A DNA stretch of 64,000 nucleotides from Ectobius pallidus (Eukaryota > Arthropoda > Insecta > Blattodea > Ectobiidae): contig CAXKWD010000007.1 in the NCBI GenBank assembly GCA_964059195.1, forward strand, positions 154,675,269 through 154,739,268. Reading direction: 5' to 3'. A program made the translations under genes and the position numbers. Shown piece by piece: positions 31,886 through 43,739 of this stretch. The notes below the pieces were generated by a model. The model had not been told where the DNA came from, ran no database searches, and was given only the letters and a program-made list of their open reading frames with translations. Position 1 is the first letter of the stretch; each line of letters begins with the position of its first letter.

Positions 31886-32188
31886 TAAAGTAATCCCTAT
31901 ACAGGCCACGGAGGCCCAGAGGGTTCCAGGAGGTTGAGGCTCCCAGATTTTGGACATGCGGCACTTGAAGGTGGTAAGGTTGTCAGCCTTAATACTCACC
32001 GGCCGCCTTTACCCCCAGGACTGCTCCTGGTACTCATTTCTGTTAGAGGCTGAGTCGACCCCAGGGCCATAGTGCCACCAGAAGGATTAGGCCAATTGAA
32101 AAATCTCAACGACTTCATCGGGAATCGATTCCGCTACCTTCCGGTTTGTAGCGCAGCGCCTCAACCACTACGCTACGGCGTACCCGGC
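31886..32188 (-). mobile_element. SINE-1 copy 3, with target duplication
   Basis: Box A TAGCGTAGTGG is intact on the minus strand. Box B is changed to GGAATCGATTCC on the plus side. The body and ACTTT-type tail follow the family. A near-exact 12-bp duplication AAATTCAGTA(A/G)G flanks it (31874-31885, 32189-32200). Confidence 0.88.
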
Positions 32189-32200
32189 AAATTCAGTAGG

Positions 32201-32982
32201 AGGAGGAAATAAAAGAAGTGTGTGGGCGTCACGGAAAGGAGAGAGGAAGACGGATATGGGACAGAAAAAGGAAGAGACATGTTTAGAAAGGAAAAGGAGA
32301 TGATTTCGAAAGGAATATAAGGATAGTATAGAAAACTTTCCGTATGGAAATTCGTCATTTCATTTTGATTTCGTCAGTCTTACAACTATTTTCCTACATA
32401 ATCTGATGCTACAGATGACCTTCTAATAACGAGACAAGGAACTGAGATTTCATCAGCCATTATCTCTTCCTCAGTCATGTTGTAGTTGTCCTGTTGAGGA
32501 GGAAACGCTCATTCTGCTGTCAGTTAACAGTTGTGCGTCTGTCCAAGTAGCAATTAGATTGACAAAAATCTGATCTGGCCTCATTATTTTTTCTACCTTC
32601 GTCCTCGAGCCGTGACCTTCAGTTTTTGTGACATTAATTGTGAACCATGGAACCCAAACTTATTGACAATAATGTTTGATTTTTTTTCTTCTGATTTGCA
32701 TGAGTGTTCATTAAAGTCATTAAAAACGGCTTCCATGTAACATTTTTTTTTCCGTTTCAAGAAAACCGTAAACATTTTCAGCATCTTGTTTAAGTATGTG
32801 AGATTTGTGTTAATTTTATTTCTTACTTCATAAATTATTGCAGCAGATGATAATTACCATCCATAAGTTACTTTAGCGCTGCCAACTTGATTTCGTTTTT
32901 TAGCGGATTCTCGCCTGCGCAGGAGCAGCGGATGGTTCTGTTTTATTGTTTTCAAAGCACCATGCAGATTAATCTTCATCAC
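32201..32982. other. No gene recognised
   Basis: A purine-rich strand segment (about 32200-32290) is followed by mixed sequence. No coding or repeat ends are supported. Confidence 0.45.
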
Positions 32983-33736
32983 CAGGGCCCGGATTTTGAT
33001 GACCTTAAAATACTTAAAATACGAGCTATAAAATGACTACAAAAGTGACCCGAAAACTAACAAAATACTCAAAAATTTGTATGAAAATGCTACAATTAAT
33101 TGATTGCATACAGTTAAATGCAAACAGCAAACAAAGTCTTCCTGTATCGAAATTAAAGTTATAACAAGATCTATTTATTTAATCTTATTTAGAGTTTTGA
33201 TAATATTCAATGTAAGTAAATGCACAAAAACTCTGTACAAAGCAAGAAACAACAAAATGATAAAATAATGACTTTGAGTTTTAAAAAAATTACTTAAAAA
33301 TACGAAATGAAAAACATCACAAAATGGCCAAAAAAGAACAAATAATGACATTAATTTTTATTAAAATTACCCAAAGATGAAAAATTGGGGAAAATGACCA
33401 AAAAATTACCCTAAAAATCAACATTTTTATGATCTAGGAGTCAGAATCAGAATATCTGCACTAGTGGGTTATATAATTTTGCCGCGATGGACAAACCAAT
33501 TTACGTGAAGACCAACAAGTACGCAATGGAAGTTTCTTTAAAGAATAATAAAATTGTTGTTGTTGTCAGCTCGCCCTTAGGATGAATCAAGTACACTGAA
33601 ATCATCGACAAACTTACATTTCGTTGCACAGCTCCGCCTCCTAGTGGTCCCTCGCACATCGCGGCAGAATTATTTGGCATCAGCCTTCCATGATGTACCA
33701 GTTAAAAGATGACATGTCATCAAAATCCGGGCCCTA
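32983..33736. mobile_element. hAT-like family D, copy 2
   Basis: Ends CAGGGCCCGGATTTTGATGA and TCATCAAAATCCGGGCCCTA are flanked by an exact 8-bp duplication TTCATCAC (32975-32982, 33737-33744). The inner motif AGATGACATGTCATC sits at the right end, so orientation is opposite to copy 1 (4940-5947). Confidence 0.85.
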
Positions 33737-34831
33737 TTCATCACTTAAAGAGAAAGAGTACACCCTGTAGGTTAATATCTGAACATCAGAGTAGGTCACG
33801 TAAAAAACGGAAAGGAATCCACGTAGGATTTTACTGTTTTGTAATCTTTGTCTGTTCACAGTAAAATGATGCAGTTGTTAGAATTCACAGGGAAGACTGC
33901 AGTAATATTTCTCTGAGTTACACACTCCCGCACACAAATGACTGAACTACGTGGCGGAATTTCATTTAAACTTGGAGAAACAGCAGAGAAACGTGTTTCG
34001 CCGAAATTAACTGAGACCCGTTTCATCTAGTTCTCGAAAGCATTCATCAGATTGAGAAGTTACAGTCTATTTCAATTTTAACACTTAGTAGACCGTAGAA
34101 CTTACTAGTTTTGTCTGGACACTTTACCTATTTTCAGGAAGGAAATCGTTATGAATATGTGAAATTGTTGAATTGAATAAAATAACGAGAGGTCCATGTA
34201 TTATCCACTATTTAGCTCAAACGTATTTTTTTCGATGTGGACCAATAACATATAAGAATTAGTCTGAAATCAGCCAATCACAGACGTGATTCACTCAGTC
34301 TGTATCGAAATTTACTTTTTAGTACACGTTCTGTAAAACAGCTGCTTCGCGGACTGTTAACACGCCGAAAAGTAGCAGAGTCGTCCGTTAAAGCGTAATT
34401 TGCATATTTGATACACAAATAGCTATTATCACCTCCTATAAAAGTGATAAGTGATATCTTTTCTTTATATTCTAATCAGTCAGAGATTCTATGGGTTAAG
34501 GGAAATGCATTCCACAGTTCAGTAATTTAGGCATTTGATTATAATCTCCTCCTATAAACATTAAGACTTAACCTCAACAGCATGAAGAAATACATATATT
34601 CCTATTTGAGTAATGTATTTGAAGAGACAGTAGGCCTACTTAACCAGGATGTATCTCTAAGAACTGTAACAATAATATAATTCTGTTGTAAGCAATATAT
34701 CTTCATTATTCCAGCAACAGTAGCCTACTTGAATAAGTCACAAGAAACATTTATTATTTCTTTATGTCTTGTACACATTTTAAAACTAACGTGTGATAGA
34801 GTGAATTATTAAAAATATGATTTTTCATATA
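33737..34831. other. No gene recognised
   Basis: Mixed-composition sequence without homologous partners in the window and without a credible open frame. Confidence 0.45.
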
Positions 34832-35368
34832 CAGAGTGTTAATAAATAACACCAAAATATTTTACCTGTGTAGGCCTATAGAGGAGATAGACAAGCAACT
34901 TTCATTAGGAGATTTTTGCTCTATGGATGCAATTTTTCCTTTTATAGCATAAAATCTCTCAGGGCATGACCGCCACTGACTTCTAACGATTGAAAAAATG
35001 CAAAACAAAGTAACTTCGTTTTTAACACTGTAGTTATAATTAAAAGAAACTAATGCAGTGGCGGCCAGTCATGTGATTAGTCTGTAAATTTTGCAGATTA
35101 TGAAAACTTTAAATTATGATATAGCTGTTGATGAGTGATTAAGAATCAGGTTTTTATCGATCACTAAGAAGGCATGGAGTCAATTTAATTGAAATGTTAA
35201 CCCTGTTTCGCTTAATTATTGATTTATGAGCACCAAATTGTAATTACTTTAATGCCCTGTAGCATACACATTTCACGTCATAGATTAAGCATCTCTTAAT
35301 AAAAGTTGCTTATCTATGTCCCCTCTATACACAGGTAAAATATTTCGGTGTTATTTGTTAACACGCTG
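34832..35368. mobile_element. Mariner-type miniature element with about 75-bp inverted ends
   Basis: The left end CAGAGTGTTAATAAATAACA and the right end (other strand) CAGCGTGTTAACAAATAACA continue in parallel through ATATTTTACCTGTGTA and beyond for about 75 bp. TA dinucleotides flank both sides (34830-34831, 35369-35370). CAG-GTGTT-A-AAA is a common mariner terminus. No transposase is present. Confidence 0.85.
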
Positions 35369-35370
35369 TA

Positions 35371-35884
35371 TTTACAGGCCCTAATTATTACTATGATTAT
35401 TACGCATTGTCTATTGTCTTTTCTAACGGTATAAACTAAACCGCAGACCTTGTTCTTGCAACACAATTGCGCACTGTTTTATTGTAAATTCTAATAAAAT
35501 ACAGATTTCATTTATTTTTCGCTATAAAAACGTTGTGTTGTTGGCAGTGTTACACATTGAAACATTTGCAGCATTCTCGTTGTCATGGTAACGCATCTCA
35601 CTTGTCAGTTTGATAAAAACGGTAAAAAACAAAACAAACCCTGGTTGTGGGTTGGAGCGGTCATTTGCAGCTTGTCTAATAAAACAGGAGCTACCTGGCT
35701 GATGAAAATTTAACCGTGCCATTTGCGAGAACTGTCAGAAGTTTGGGCTGGCATTGCATTAACCCCTATTAGTGCTGGATTCTGATCCTTTGTAATAATT
35801 GATATTGTTTTTCCTTCCAAATTTGATACTAACGTTTTCTATCTAGAACCAAGGACGCATACAGGAATTTCACTTTGCTAGAGA
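35371..35884. other. Possibly unique stretch with an X-box-like motif
   Basis: No coding region was recognised. The part 35520-35760 is not repeated in the window and includes GTTGTCATGGTAAC at 35579-35592. Confidence 0.4.
35579..35592. promoter_or_regulatory. RFX X-box-like palindrome GTTGTCATGGTAAC
   Basis: It matches the RFX half-site pair GTHNYC-AT-GRNAAC exactly. RFX factors drive ciliary genes in animals. Similar motifs are at 56176-56189 and 60444-60457. Function is not shown. Confidence 0.35.
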
Positions 35885-35892
35885 TAATGACT

Positions 35893-36556
35893 AGACCTGG
35901 GATTTTAAGGCAAATGCCTATTTTGTTCCTTATGAGATAACATGAAAATTTTTAAATATGTGGACGTTTCATGATAAATCACTTACATTTATAGAGTTTT
36001 ATAGTGCCCTAAAATGCCTATTTGGACCTTTAGAGCCTATTTTACTATTTTAGTGCCTAAAATGTCTATTTTGTACATTTAAAATAAAATTCTACTTCTG
36101 AAATTTTTACAATCTTATAATGGACATCCCTCAATGAAACGCAGAACAGTAGAGGTGGGTTTTTCGCAGAAACTTGATTATTCCAAACAACTGTCGCTAA
36201 AGGAATGCTGACTGACGGGGGAGGGGGAGGATTAAGGAGGAATGACTACTGTGACCCGTGAAAGAACATCTGTTTACTGATTATAGTTCGTGATGCCTAA
36301 TTTTGCAGTTAATTCTGTTAAGAATAGGTATACCACGTTTCTTGCTTTTAAAAAAGACCATGTTACAGTTCAAGTGTATATTGTAAAATTGTAAAGTTTA
36401 TTTGCTATCTATTTACACATTTTTAAAGCATATTTGAAGTGCCTATTTTCTCTTTTAAAAGCCTATTTACTTGTTTTAAAAGCCTATTTACTTGTTTTAA
36501 AAGCCTATTTTAGTTGCCTAAAACTGATTTTTTTAGAGCCTAAAATCCCAGGTCTA
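35893..36556. mobile_element. hAT-like family A, copy 1
   Basis: Ends TAGACCTGGGATTTTAAGGC and GCCTAAAATCCCAGGTCTA with an exact 8-bp duplication ATAATGAC (35885-35892, 36557-36564). Inside, 'gcctatttt' units repeat near both ends. A 33-codon open frame from ATG 36293 (MPNFAVNSVKNRYTTFLAF) is shared with the other copies and may be a vestige of the parent protein. Further copies: 42407-43056 and 63325-63947. Confidence 0.88.
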
Positions 36557-36571
36557 ATAATGACTATTGTA

Positions 36572-37332
36572 CAGTCGGTCAAATAAAAAACGTCGGGAGT
36601 CGTATGCAGTTAAAATTAAAGTTTCAACGCATTAGTTCACAAGTTTCCTATAAAAAACATAAAATACAGGTCATTTTCGGAACATATGAGGCCATGCGAC
36701 AGGAGGGAAAAAATGAACAACGAGGGAAAAAATGAACAACGCGGAAAGCTCAACACACGATATTCAACTTAATGTATTGTCATAATTCATTTTGCTTTGT
36801 GTCATCGCCACATACAAATGCTAAAGTGAGAGAAAGTGTAATTGACCTAAATTTTTCGGCCTCTGAAGCAGCGAGAAGGTTCCATATTTATGAAAGAGCA
36901 GCTCAGTGGTGGGAACTTTACTATAATGCGACCGGAAGTTTTCATAGGAAGCGTGGATCTGCGGAAGGCCGCGTATTTCGATGCTAGATTGGTTGCAGAA
37001 GTTGAGCGTAAGTAATTGATTTTGCACTAGAAATACCGGTATTATAAAATAAAATCTTTAAAAAATGCTCCTTGAATAAACATATTCCTCGCGAATCTAT
37101 TAATTATTAATATTATAAAAATTTGCAACCAAGAATATGGCGGATTTGAGGCATATAGCCACAGCCTCCTGTACATGTTTGTTTTGGAACAAAACTGACT
37201 ACATAATCAAGAAAATACATGGATAGACAAGAGGCGTGTGTGAACCTAACCTTAAGTCTTCCTGTACATGCGCATATGCTCGTTCGTGATACTTAATCAA
37301 ATACCGCCCGACGTTTTTTATTTGACCGACTG
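36572..37332 (+). mobile_element. Tc1-like internally deleted element, copy 1
   Basis: Exact 26-bp inverted ends begin CAGTCGGTCAAATAAAA and are flanked by TA on both sides (36570-36571, 37333-37334). The N-terminal DNA-binding coding part survives (36772-36987) but the DDE catalytic part is deleted. It lies only 7 bp beyond the target duplication of the hAT element at 35893-36556. Copy 2 is at 49186-49958. Confidence 0.87.
36772..36987 (+). pseudogene. Tc1-like transposase N-terminal HTH remnant
   Basis: The frame includes KVRESVIDLNFSASEAARRF, then ERAAQWWELYYNATGSFHRK. This is the paired-like helix-turn-helix of Tc1 transposases: S-x-x-E-A-A-R-R-F for the first helices and A-x-x-W-x-x-x-Y-x-x-T-G-S before a basic GRPR-like linker. 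Residues after RKRGSAEGR are lost, as is the whole DDE/D domain. The start codon used by the open frame (36772) is plausible. The copy at 49560-49757 keeps the same segment with an extra VRA insertion and W-to-R change at the second helix, suggesting the consensus is RAAQRW. Confidence 0.7.
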
Positions 37333-37334
37333 TA

Positions 37335-38048
37335 CATTGCGCTACCCCTTCCTATAGATCGTCCCAGCCTTAAAAGACAGTATTGAGTTAAATGTAGTAT
37401 TTGCATCTAACTTGCACTCGTACGTTCTGCAATTAGCTTCGTCCTTTTCTATCCCGACAATGTTGCCATTTTCCAAAGTGATAAATGTAATAATGTGATT
37501 GCGAGGTCTTATAGGGAATTTTCCGCCCTTTCTAACGATGTCAATTGTAAAGCCATAAATAATTAATATGAGGCCTATTTTTCATAATTACGTTATTTTG
37601 GCGGAAGTCAATATTTTTGCACATTAATAACTTATCACGCGATAGACAGAAAACTAATAATCAAAACAAGTAAAGATTTTTTTCTTGGACTGCCTGATGG
37701 TGAAAGAAAGTACTCCCTTTCCGTAGGCAATAAATTTTACATAAGAAGAAAGCTATATATTTTTTTATTAAGTGCTACCTGAAAATTCTCGGACGGCAAC
37801 ACAGAAAAGTTAGGCAGTGAGTAACATACTTTGGTATTGACTTTACATTGGTGACTAAGCGAGAAGAAATGTTTATAGATGTCTGAAAAAGTCGCACAGC
37901 ACCCTGGTCCGTAAGACAGTTAAAATTACTTGTTTTTCAGAATTTAGTAGCTACGACTGAGCTTCAAATTTTGTTTTGTTTCTGTAAACGGTCCTAGGGA
38001 AACTTACTTTGTGGACGCCCCTCGTACATTCACAAAAGAAATGGAATG
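37335..38048. other. No gene recognised
   Basis: Low-repeat AT-rich sequence with no supported gene. No terminal repeats were found. Confidence 0.45.
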
Positions 38049-38056
38049 GGCTAAGC

Positions 38057-38506
38057 CAGGGGTTCTCAAACTCCCTTTATTCGAGGACCCCTTTAATCAT
38101 TAATGTTGTCATTGCGGACCCCTAAAAAATAACCCTTTACTATTTTTACTAATTTTGTAGTATTAACCATTTGAAATATATTTAATTCAAAACGAAAAGC
38201 TATAGGATAGAAAAAGAAAGCAGTCTGTTGTTTTGATTCTTTTTTATTTGTAACATTGAATTCAATTGCAAAACGACAGGACTCTTAGTATTAATTCTAA
38301 AAAGTTACCAATAGAACAGTTATATAGTAAAATACCATTAATTTTAGTGAGAAGGATGGTGTTTTTTTTGCTTTTGACAATCTCTGCAATATTGGGTTTT
38401 ATTTCTGAAAGTTTCAGCCTTAAATCTACTCCAATATTCAAAAATCTCCCGCGGACCCCTCATACCATACCCCCAGGGGTCCGCGGACCACACTTGAGAA
38501 CCCCTG
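38057..38506. mobile_element. hAT-like family F (CAGGGGTTCTCAA ends)
   Basis: Left end CAGGGGTTCTCAAACTCC and right end (other strand) CAGGGGTTCTCAAGTGTGG, with 'gcggacccc' near both ends. The flanks GGCTAAGC and GGGTAAGC (38049-38056, 38507-38514) are an 8-bp duplication with one change. These termini are typical of Charlie-like hAT elements. Open frames inside are not transposase. Confidence 0.85.
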
Positions 38507-38648
38507 GGGTAAGCAATTTAAAGAGTGCTATTTCAAAGGGATGTTGTCACTTTAAACATCTAAGGAGACCTTGATATCGTACAGTAACCATAGCAACACA
38601 TTAAACTGAAAATCGTTCTGAATTGTTTATCTAGTGAAATAGACTCAT

Positions 38649-39025
38649 CAGGGGACGGATTTCTATGACCTAAAAAATAGGATATATGCATGCATTTATG
38701 ACCTAAACAAAAATTAAAACATGACTAAAGTTTCATTACAATAAATTTTATTAAAATATAATGTTAATTATTTAAAATATCTGTAAATTCTCAAAAAGTA
38801 TCAGTATAATGCAAAATTTACGAAATATGATATGAAACTTCAAAATTTCTTTAATATGCACACAAATATGCTACAATAGTTGAAAATTTCCTAAATATAC
38901 AGTTATATGCACAATAAAAGCCGTTCCATTTTCACCAGGATGCTTGGAATCGGGTTTACATTAGTCGGAAACCTGAAATAATGCAAAGGGGAAAAAAATG
39001 ACATGTCATAGAAATCCGCCCCCTA
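38649..39025. mobile_element. hAT-like family D relative (CAGGGGACGGATTTCTATGA ends)
   Basis: The left end CAGGGGACGGATTTCTATGA faces TCATAGAAATCCGCCCCCTA on the right, and 'atgacatgtcat' sits just inside the right end as in family D. The inner sequence is rich in 'aaatat' words. No exact duplication is seen. Confidence 0.7.
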
Positions 39026-39045
39026 CAGATGAGTTTCGTATCCTT

Positions 39046-39430
39046 TAGGGATGGGTCGATACCTGATTTTCTCGATACCGATACATGATTTTTTCCTCCA
39101 TACTCGATACCTTCAACATTTCCAGTTTCAATAAATAGGTACATTAAAAATTAAAATTTGAAAGAACTAAATTAATTAAGTCTGCATATTTAATGAGACA
39201 AAATTTAATATCATCAGTAGCCTATAATTATTTTTAAACTTTACATTAAAACTAAAATTAGTTTTTTTAAACAGTCCACTTACAAGTTTTTGTTAAAAAA
39301 TACTAGCATTCTCACTTTTTTGTAGAATTGCAGAGTTACAAAAGTATCGAAAAACTATCGAGCTAGTTTCTGAAGTATCGTTCGATGCCGATACCATGCA
39401 AGTATCGAAAGTATCGAGGACCCATCCCTA
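39046..39430. mobile_element. hAT-like family G (TAGGGATGGGTCGATAC ends)
   Basis: Ends TAGGGATGGGTCGATACC and GGACCCATCCCTA with an exact 8-bp duplication GTATCCTT (39038-39045, 39431-39438). 'gtatcga' or 'tcgatac' occurs about eight times near the ends. It begins only 20 bp from the preceding element. Confidence 0.85.
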
Positions 39431-39438
39431 GTATCCTT

Positions 39439-39989
39439 CCATTCTGATAGTTTTATGAACGTGACTGTACTGAAGTGGATGTAAACGGAAGTGACATATG
39501 GTGTCGAACCCGGGGCCCCGGAACTGGTGTCACATTGCTCCCAGTCAATAAGAGCAGCCGGTCCCAGCAATTAAGAGACGGACCAGTTCACTGTATCGAT
39601 CACAGTTTGTTTTTCCGCTTTTTCTCTCTCTCTCTCTCTCCCCCCCCCCTCTGTCTCTAATTCTTTATCTCTATATAGTCTTCCCCCTTCGCTTTGTCCG
39701 TAACTCACATTTTGTTTCGGTTACAAACGAGATTAAAGGGAAACAGTGACCTTTGATCACAACTGTTGGCTGGATTCTGAATTGAATAGAGAATTTAGCA
39801 AACCTCCTCCCCTTGAAGGAAATAGGATTGATGGTAACTTTTGTATTGGAGTTTTGCACTCCTACAAAATTAGTGTTGTTTAGCAGGCTAGTATTGATGT
39901 ATCGTTAGAGATTTCGGGACTTGTTATACAGTTATTTAGGTAATAATTCGATACGGGGTTTCAGTTGGATAAAGATTTCTCGGGGTGAG
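39439..39989. other. No gene recognised
   Basis: It contains a (TC)n(C)n run at about 39624-39650 and otherwise mixed sequence. Open frames are short and unrelated to known domains. Confidence 0.45.
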
Positions 39990-40270
39990 GGGGATTGATT
40001 GATTTGATGATTGATTGATTTATTTTTATTCTTATTTTTTGCCTAAAACTATAATATGTATGTTTTTTTATATAATGTTCAAAATATAATTTTAGTATGA
40101 CTGAACTGACCCCGAACACGAGCTATGCTCATGCGGGGCAAATAATACTCTTTTCAAACTGTACTAATTGTGTTTATATTGTTTTTATTTGTAATAATTT
40201 TGTATTAATTTGTATTTTCTAATTTGTAATTTGTAATAAATTTGTAATAAATTGTAAAAATTGTAAAAAT
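39990..40270 (+). mobile_element. LINE 3' end with hairpin (non-coding remnant)
   Basis: A hairpin CCCCGAACACGAGC/GCTCATGCGGGG (40110-40138) has the same layout as the LINE-1-type 3' ends at 10610 and 15408, followed by an AT-rich 3' tail of 'tgtaataaat' repeats. No coding part remains. Confidence 0.55.
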
Positions 40271-40399
40271 GTTATGTGCTCCTGTCATTAAGTAAAAATT
40301 GTTATACTTGATCCAAGATGGTGTAGCATACTTAATTAATAATATACTTAGGTCCACTATTCGGAAAATAGTCAAGTGAGCACTTATATTTCAAAACAC

Positions 40400-40418
40400 A
40401 TACAAGTTTAATAATAAT

Positions 40419-40485
<67 letters not shown>

Positions 40486-41182
40486 CAGGTAAACTTTTGT
40501 AAAAAGTGCCAGAATGCGTTTGCTTAATCAGTTATCATTGCAATTATGATGTGCAGAAAATTAATTTTTAAGATCGTTTTCCGAGCTATGCTCCAGATTG
40601 ATTCATTAAGCAGGGCTTATGGAAGAACAAAGGTCTAGTTTAAAAAAACCATATTAACATCGTCCAGCATCAGAAAAGTCTACAGACTTGTGACATCTTG
40701 ACAATCGCACACTCACATAAAAATACCAACAACAAAAAAAATGTCAATTTGGCCGGCCACGGGATGAACCAGGGACCTCAAATTGCGAGTCCAAAACATT
40801 GCCGTCTAGGGCACCTCGCTCAGTTTAACGGCCTAGTTTGATGTAGGCCTAAAGCAAAAGTGTTATTTGTCATAGCTAAAGCCGTAGCCTTTATGAACAC
40901 TGTAAAAACATGTTGTCATGATAACTGATCTGCATTAGATAAATTCTTTCTAATATATTGCCATAAAATAGGCACTAAATTGGTCATTACTCCGGTGCCG
41001 ATCAACCGATTTGGTCCGATATCAATAGGCTTCTTCCCATGGACATTATAAATGCGTATACCAAGTTTCACGAAAATCCGATGAAGCGTATTTGAGTCAT
41101 CGCAAGTACAGATACACGGACGGATGGACAGACATTTTCCTGTCCCCCACACAATCTTATAAAGTACCATTATGGCACTTAA
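40400..41182 (-). repeat. Repeat family Y, copy 2, with (TAA)n tail
   Basis: The minus-strand copy starts at 41182 (TAAGTGCCATAATGG), has one 'atgaaacttggtata'-type unit and ends in the (ATT)n array at 40410-40484. A longer SINE-2 piece is present at 40743-40822, in the same position as the short SINE-2 word of copy 1. The SINE therefore entered the family before these copies spread. Confidence 0.65.
40743..40822 (-). mobile_element. SINE-2 fragment inside repeat family Y
   Basis: On the minus strand the tRNA-like head (GAGCGAGGTGCCCTAGACGG to GGTCCCTGGTTCATCCC) and the GGCCGGCCAAATTGACA motif are present; the body is missing. Confidence 0.7.
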
Positions 41183-41290
41183 TAATAATAACAACAACAG
41201 AAATAGGGCATGAAATTTCAAGCCTGATGTCAGTAGCCAAATCAATTATTTTAGTCGCCATTGTTGTTACATTGTACATTACACCTTTTA

Positions 41291-41998
41291 TGCCCGGTTT
41301 CTATGAACTCGCGAAATACCTATGGGTAAATAATCCAATGGACAGAATTTACACAAGAATAACACCACACAAACACAAGTAATTTAAAGATAGCAATCAC
41401 ATACACTTGTGGCGAGTTTCTAGATAAATGTCCTCTGGGTAAATATGAAAATGACAGAAAAATGTTCCTACAAACTCGGGCTAAATCTTTCCAAGGGTAA
41501 ATCGTCGGGTTAATTTATCCTTTCATGGATGGCTGGATAAAATTTAACCTCTTGTAGGATCAATAATAATTTAAACAATGATAGTCAAAGCCTTCTGAAT
41601 TAAATTAACTGTACACTCCAAGGCCTTGCTCATTATATCGTTGTGGGTGAAACAGGGGCGGATCCAGAGAGACATTTTGGGGGGTGAACCAAAGTAGAGA
41701 GGGAAGTTTTTACTCATAAAAATTAATTATTCCCAGTACACAATTGAAAACAAAATGAACATTTCAGCATTTTCTTACAAAGGTATTTCAAAATAATGAA
41801 TGTCGTTGCTTTAATTTAAGTATTTGGGTTATGTTCTAATAAATTTTGAATAATTTGTGCTTAATGTTACAAATTTTTTGGGGGGGGAATTTCCCCCATT
41901 CCCCCCCCCCCGTGGATCCGCCCCTGGGGTGAAATGGAACTAATTTGCCCATGGATAATTTACCCATAGGTATTTCTCGAGTTTATAGAAACCGGGCA
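41291..41998. mobile_element. Harbinger-like miniature element, copy 2, with nested hAT
   Basis: Ends TGCCCGGTTTCTATGAACTC and GTTTATAGAAACCGGGCA with TTA on both sides (41288-41290, 41999-42001). It is inverse to 4346-4775 and about 430 bp long once the nested element is removed. Confidence 0.82.
41653..41926. mobile_element. hAT-like family H, nested
   Basis: Ends CAGGGGCGGATCCAGAG and GTGGATCCGCCCCTG with G/C-runs inside, flanked by an exact 8-bp duplication GGGTGAAA (41645-41652, 41927-41934). The unoccupied form of the site is preserved in the sister element at 4346-4775 (GTAGGTTAAATGGAAC on its minus strand), which confirms the borders. Confidence 0.88.
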
Positions 41999-42406
41999 TT
42001 AGTAAGCTAACCCAATTTGTTCTTTACATAATTTGAAACATTATAGCTTGTATAGCTTTTACATTTTCGTAGGATGCGAAGAGTGCATTTCAACATGAAA
42101 TGGTTCACGACGTGGGCCACGTGCTTAAAGAATGCTGGTTTTGTTTGAGTTTTATGATCCATTTGAGTTTATACTGTAGAAGTCACGGCCACAAATATAT
42201 AACTATATAGCGTCATAAAGACTGGAACTCTCACTTAAAGACAGAAATAACAGCCGATTATTAACACATAAAGTAACTTATTAATCGTGCTGACGTAGGA
42301 ACTTTGCTCAGAAGAAAGACGTAGTTTTAAAATAATATAGTCGTTTGGATTAGACTGGTTTTTTCCATCCTACAGTTTCATGGATCGATTTTAGGTACCT
42401 AATAAT

Positions 42407-43056
42407 TAGACCTGGGATTTTAGGCTCTAAAATAGTGTGTTTTAGGCACCTAAAATAGGCTTTTAAACCAAGTAAATAGGCTTTTAAAAGACAAAATAGG
42501 CACTTAAAATATGCTTTAAAAATGTGTAAATAGATAGAAAATAGACTTTAAAATACTACAATACACACTTAAACTGTAACGTAGTCTTTTTTTACTGCAA
42601 GAAACGTGGTATACCTGTTCTTAATAGAATTAACTGCAAAATTAGGAATCACGAACTATATTCACTTAAACAGATGTTCTTTCACTGGTGACTTGATACA
42701 GTAGTCCTTCCCCCTTAATCCTCCCCCTCCCCTGTCAGTCATCATTCCTTTAGCGACAATTGTTTGGAATAATCAAGTTTCTGTGAAAAACCCATCTTTG
42801 CTTCTCTGCTTTTCATTGAGGGATGTCCATTATAAGACTGTAAAAATTACAGAAGTTTAATTTTATTTTAAATGTACAAAATAGGCATTTTAGGCACTAA
42901 AATAATAAAATAGGCTCCAAAGGTTCAAATAGGCATTTTAGGGCACTAAAACTCTATAAATGTAAGTGATTTGTCATGAAACGTCCAAATATTTAAAAAA
43001 ATTCATGTTATTTCATAAGGTTCAAAATAGGCATTTGCCTTAAAATCCCAGGTCTA
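42407..43056. mobile_element. hAT-like family A, copy 2
   Basis: Ends TAGACCTGGGATTTTAGGC and TTAAAATCCCAGGTCTA, exact 8-bp duplication CTAATAAT (42399-42406, 43057-43064). Orientation is opposite to copy 1. No coding capacity beyond the shared vestigial N-terminus. Confidence 0.88.
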
Positions 43057-43128
43057 CTAATAATATACTTAGATCCACTATTTGAAAAATTGTGCCGTGA
43101 GCAAATATATTTCAAAACAATCGTAAGC

Positions 43129-43131
<3 letters not shown>

Positions 43132-43182
<51 letters not shown>

Positions 43183-43718
43183 TAAAGTAAACTGATGTAA
43201 CAAAGTGCTAGAATACTTTTGTTTAATAAGTTGATAATTTCAATTATGATATGAAGAAAATAAGTTATTTTTATTATCGATTTCCGAGTTAAACTCCAGA
43301 TCGATTTATTAAGCTGGGCTTACGAAAGAACAAAGGTATAGTTTGATAAGCATATGTGAAGGAATATATAGGTAGTGTTATTTGTCAAAGCTAACTGTAT
43401 TACAACTTCCATAGCCCGTATATGCTACAACAATATGTCGTCATGAGAACTGATATTAACTTGATAAGTTATGTTCTTTCTAATATACTACCATGAAATA
43501 GGCACCGATCTGGGCATTACTCCGGTACCGGTCAACCGATTCGATCCTAAATCAAAAGGTTTCTTCTCATGGATGTTATAAATGCGTATGCCAATTTTCA
43601 GGAAAATCCGATAAAGCGTATTTGAGTTATCACGTACAGATACACGGTCAGACAGACAGACGGACAGATATTTTCCCATCTCTCACACGATCTCATAAAG
43701 TACCATTCTGGCACTTAA
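43132..43718 (-). repeat. Repeat family Y, copy 3
   Basis: Same layout as 40400-41182 without the SINE-2 piece: start TAAGTGCCAGAATGG near 43718, one 'atgaaa/gaaaattgg' unit, then the (TAA)n array at 43132-43180 as the tail. Confidence 0.65.
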
Positions 43719-43739
43719 TAATTTATTCTTTGTCACTAG

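Noticed and set aside
31760..31999. N-terminal part of the 266-codon open frame carrying the GIY-YIG domain
   Set aside because: This part is the adjacent SINE-1 and its flank read through by chance; only the part below about 31750 belongs to the Penelope element.
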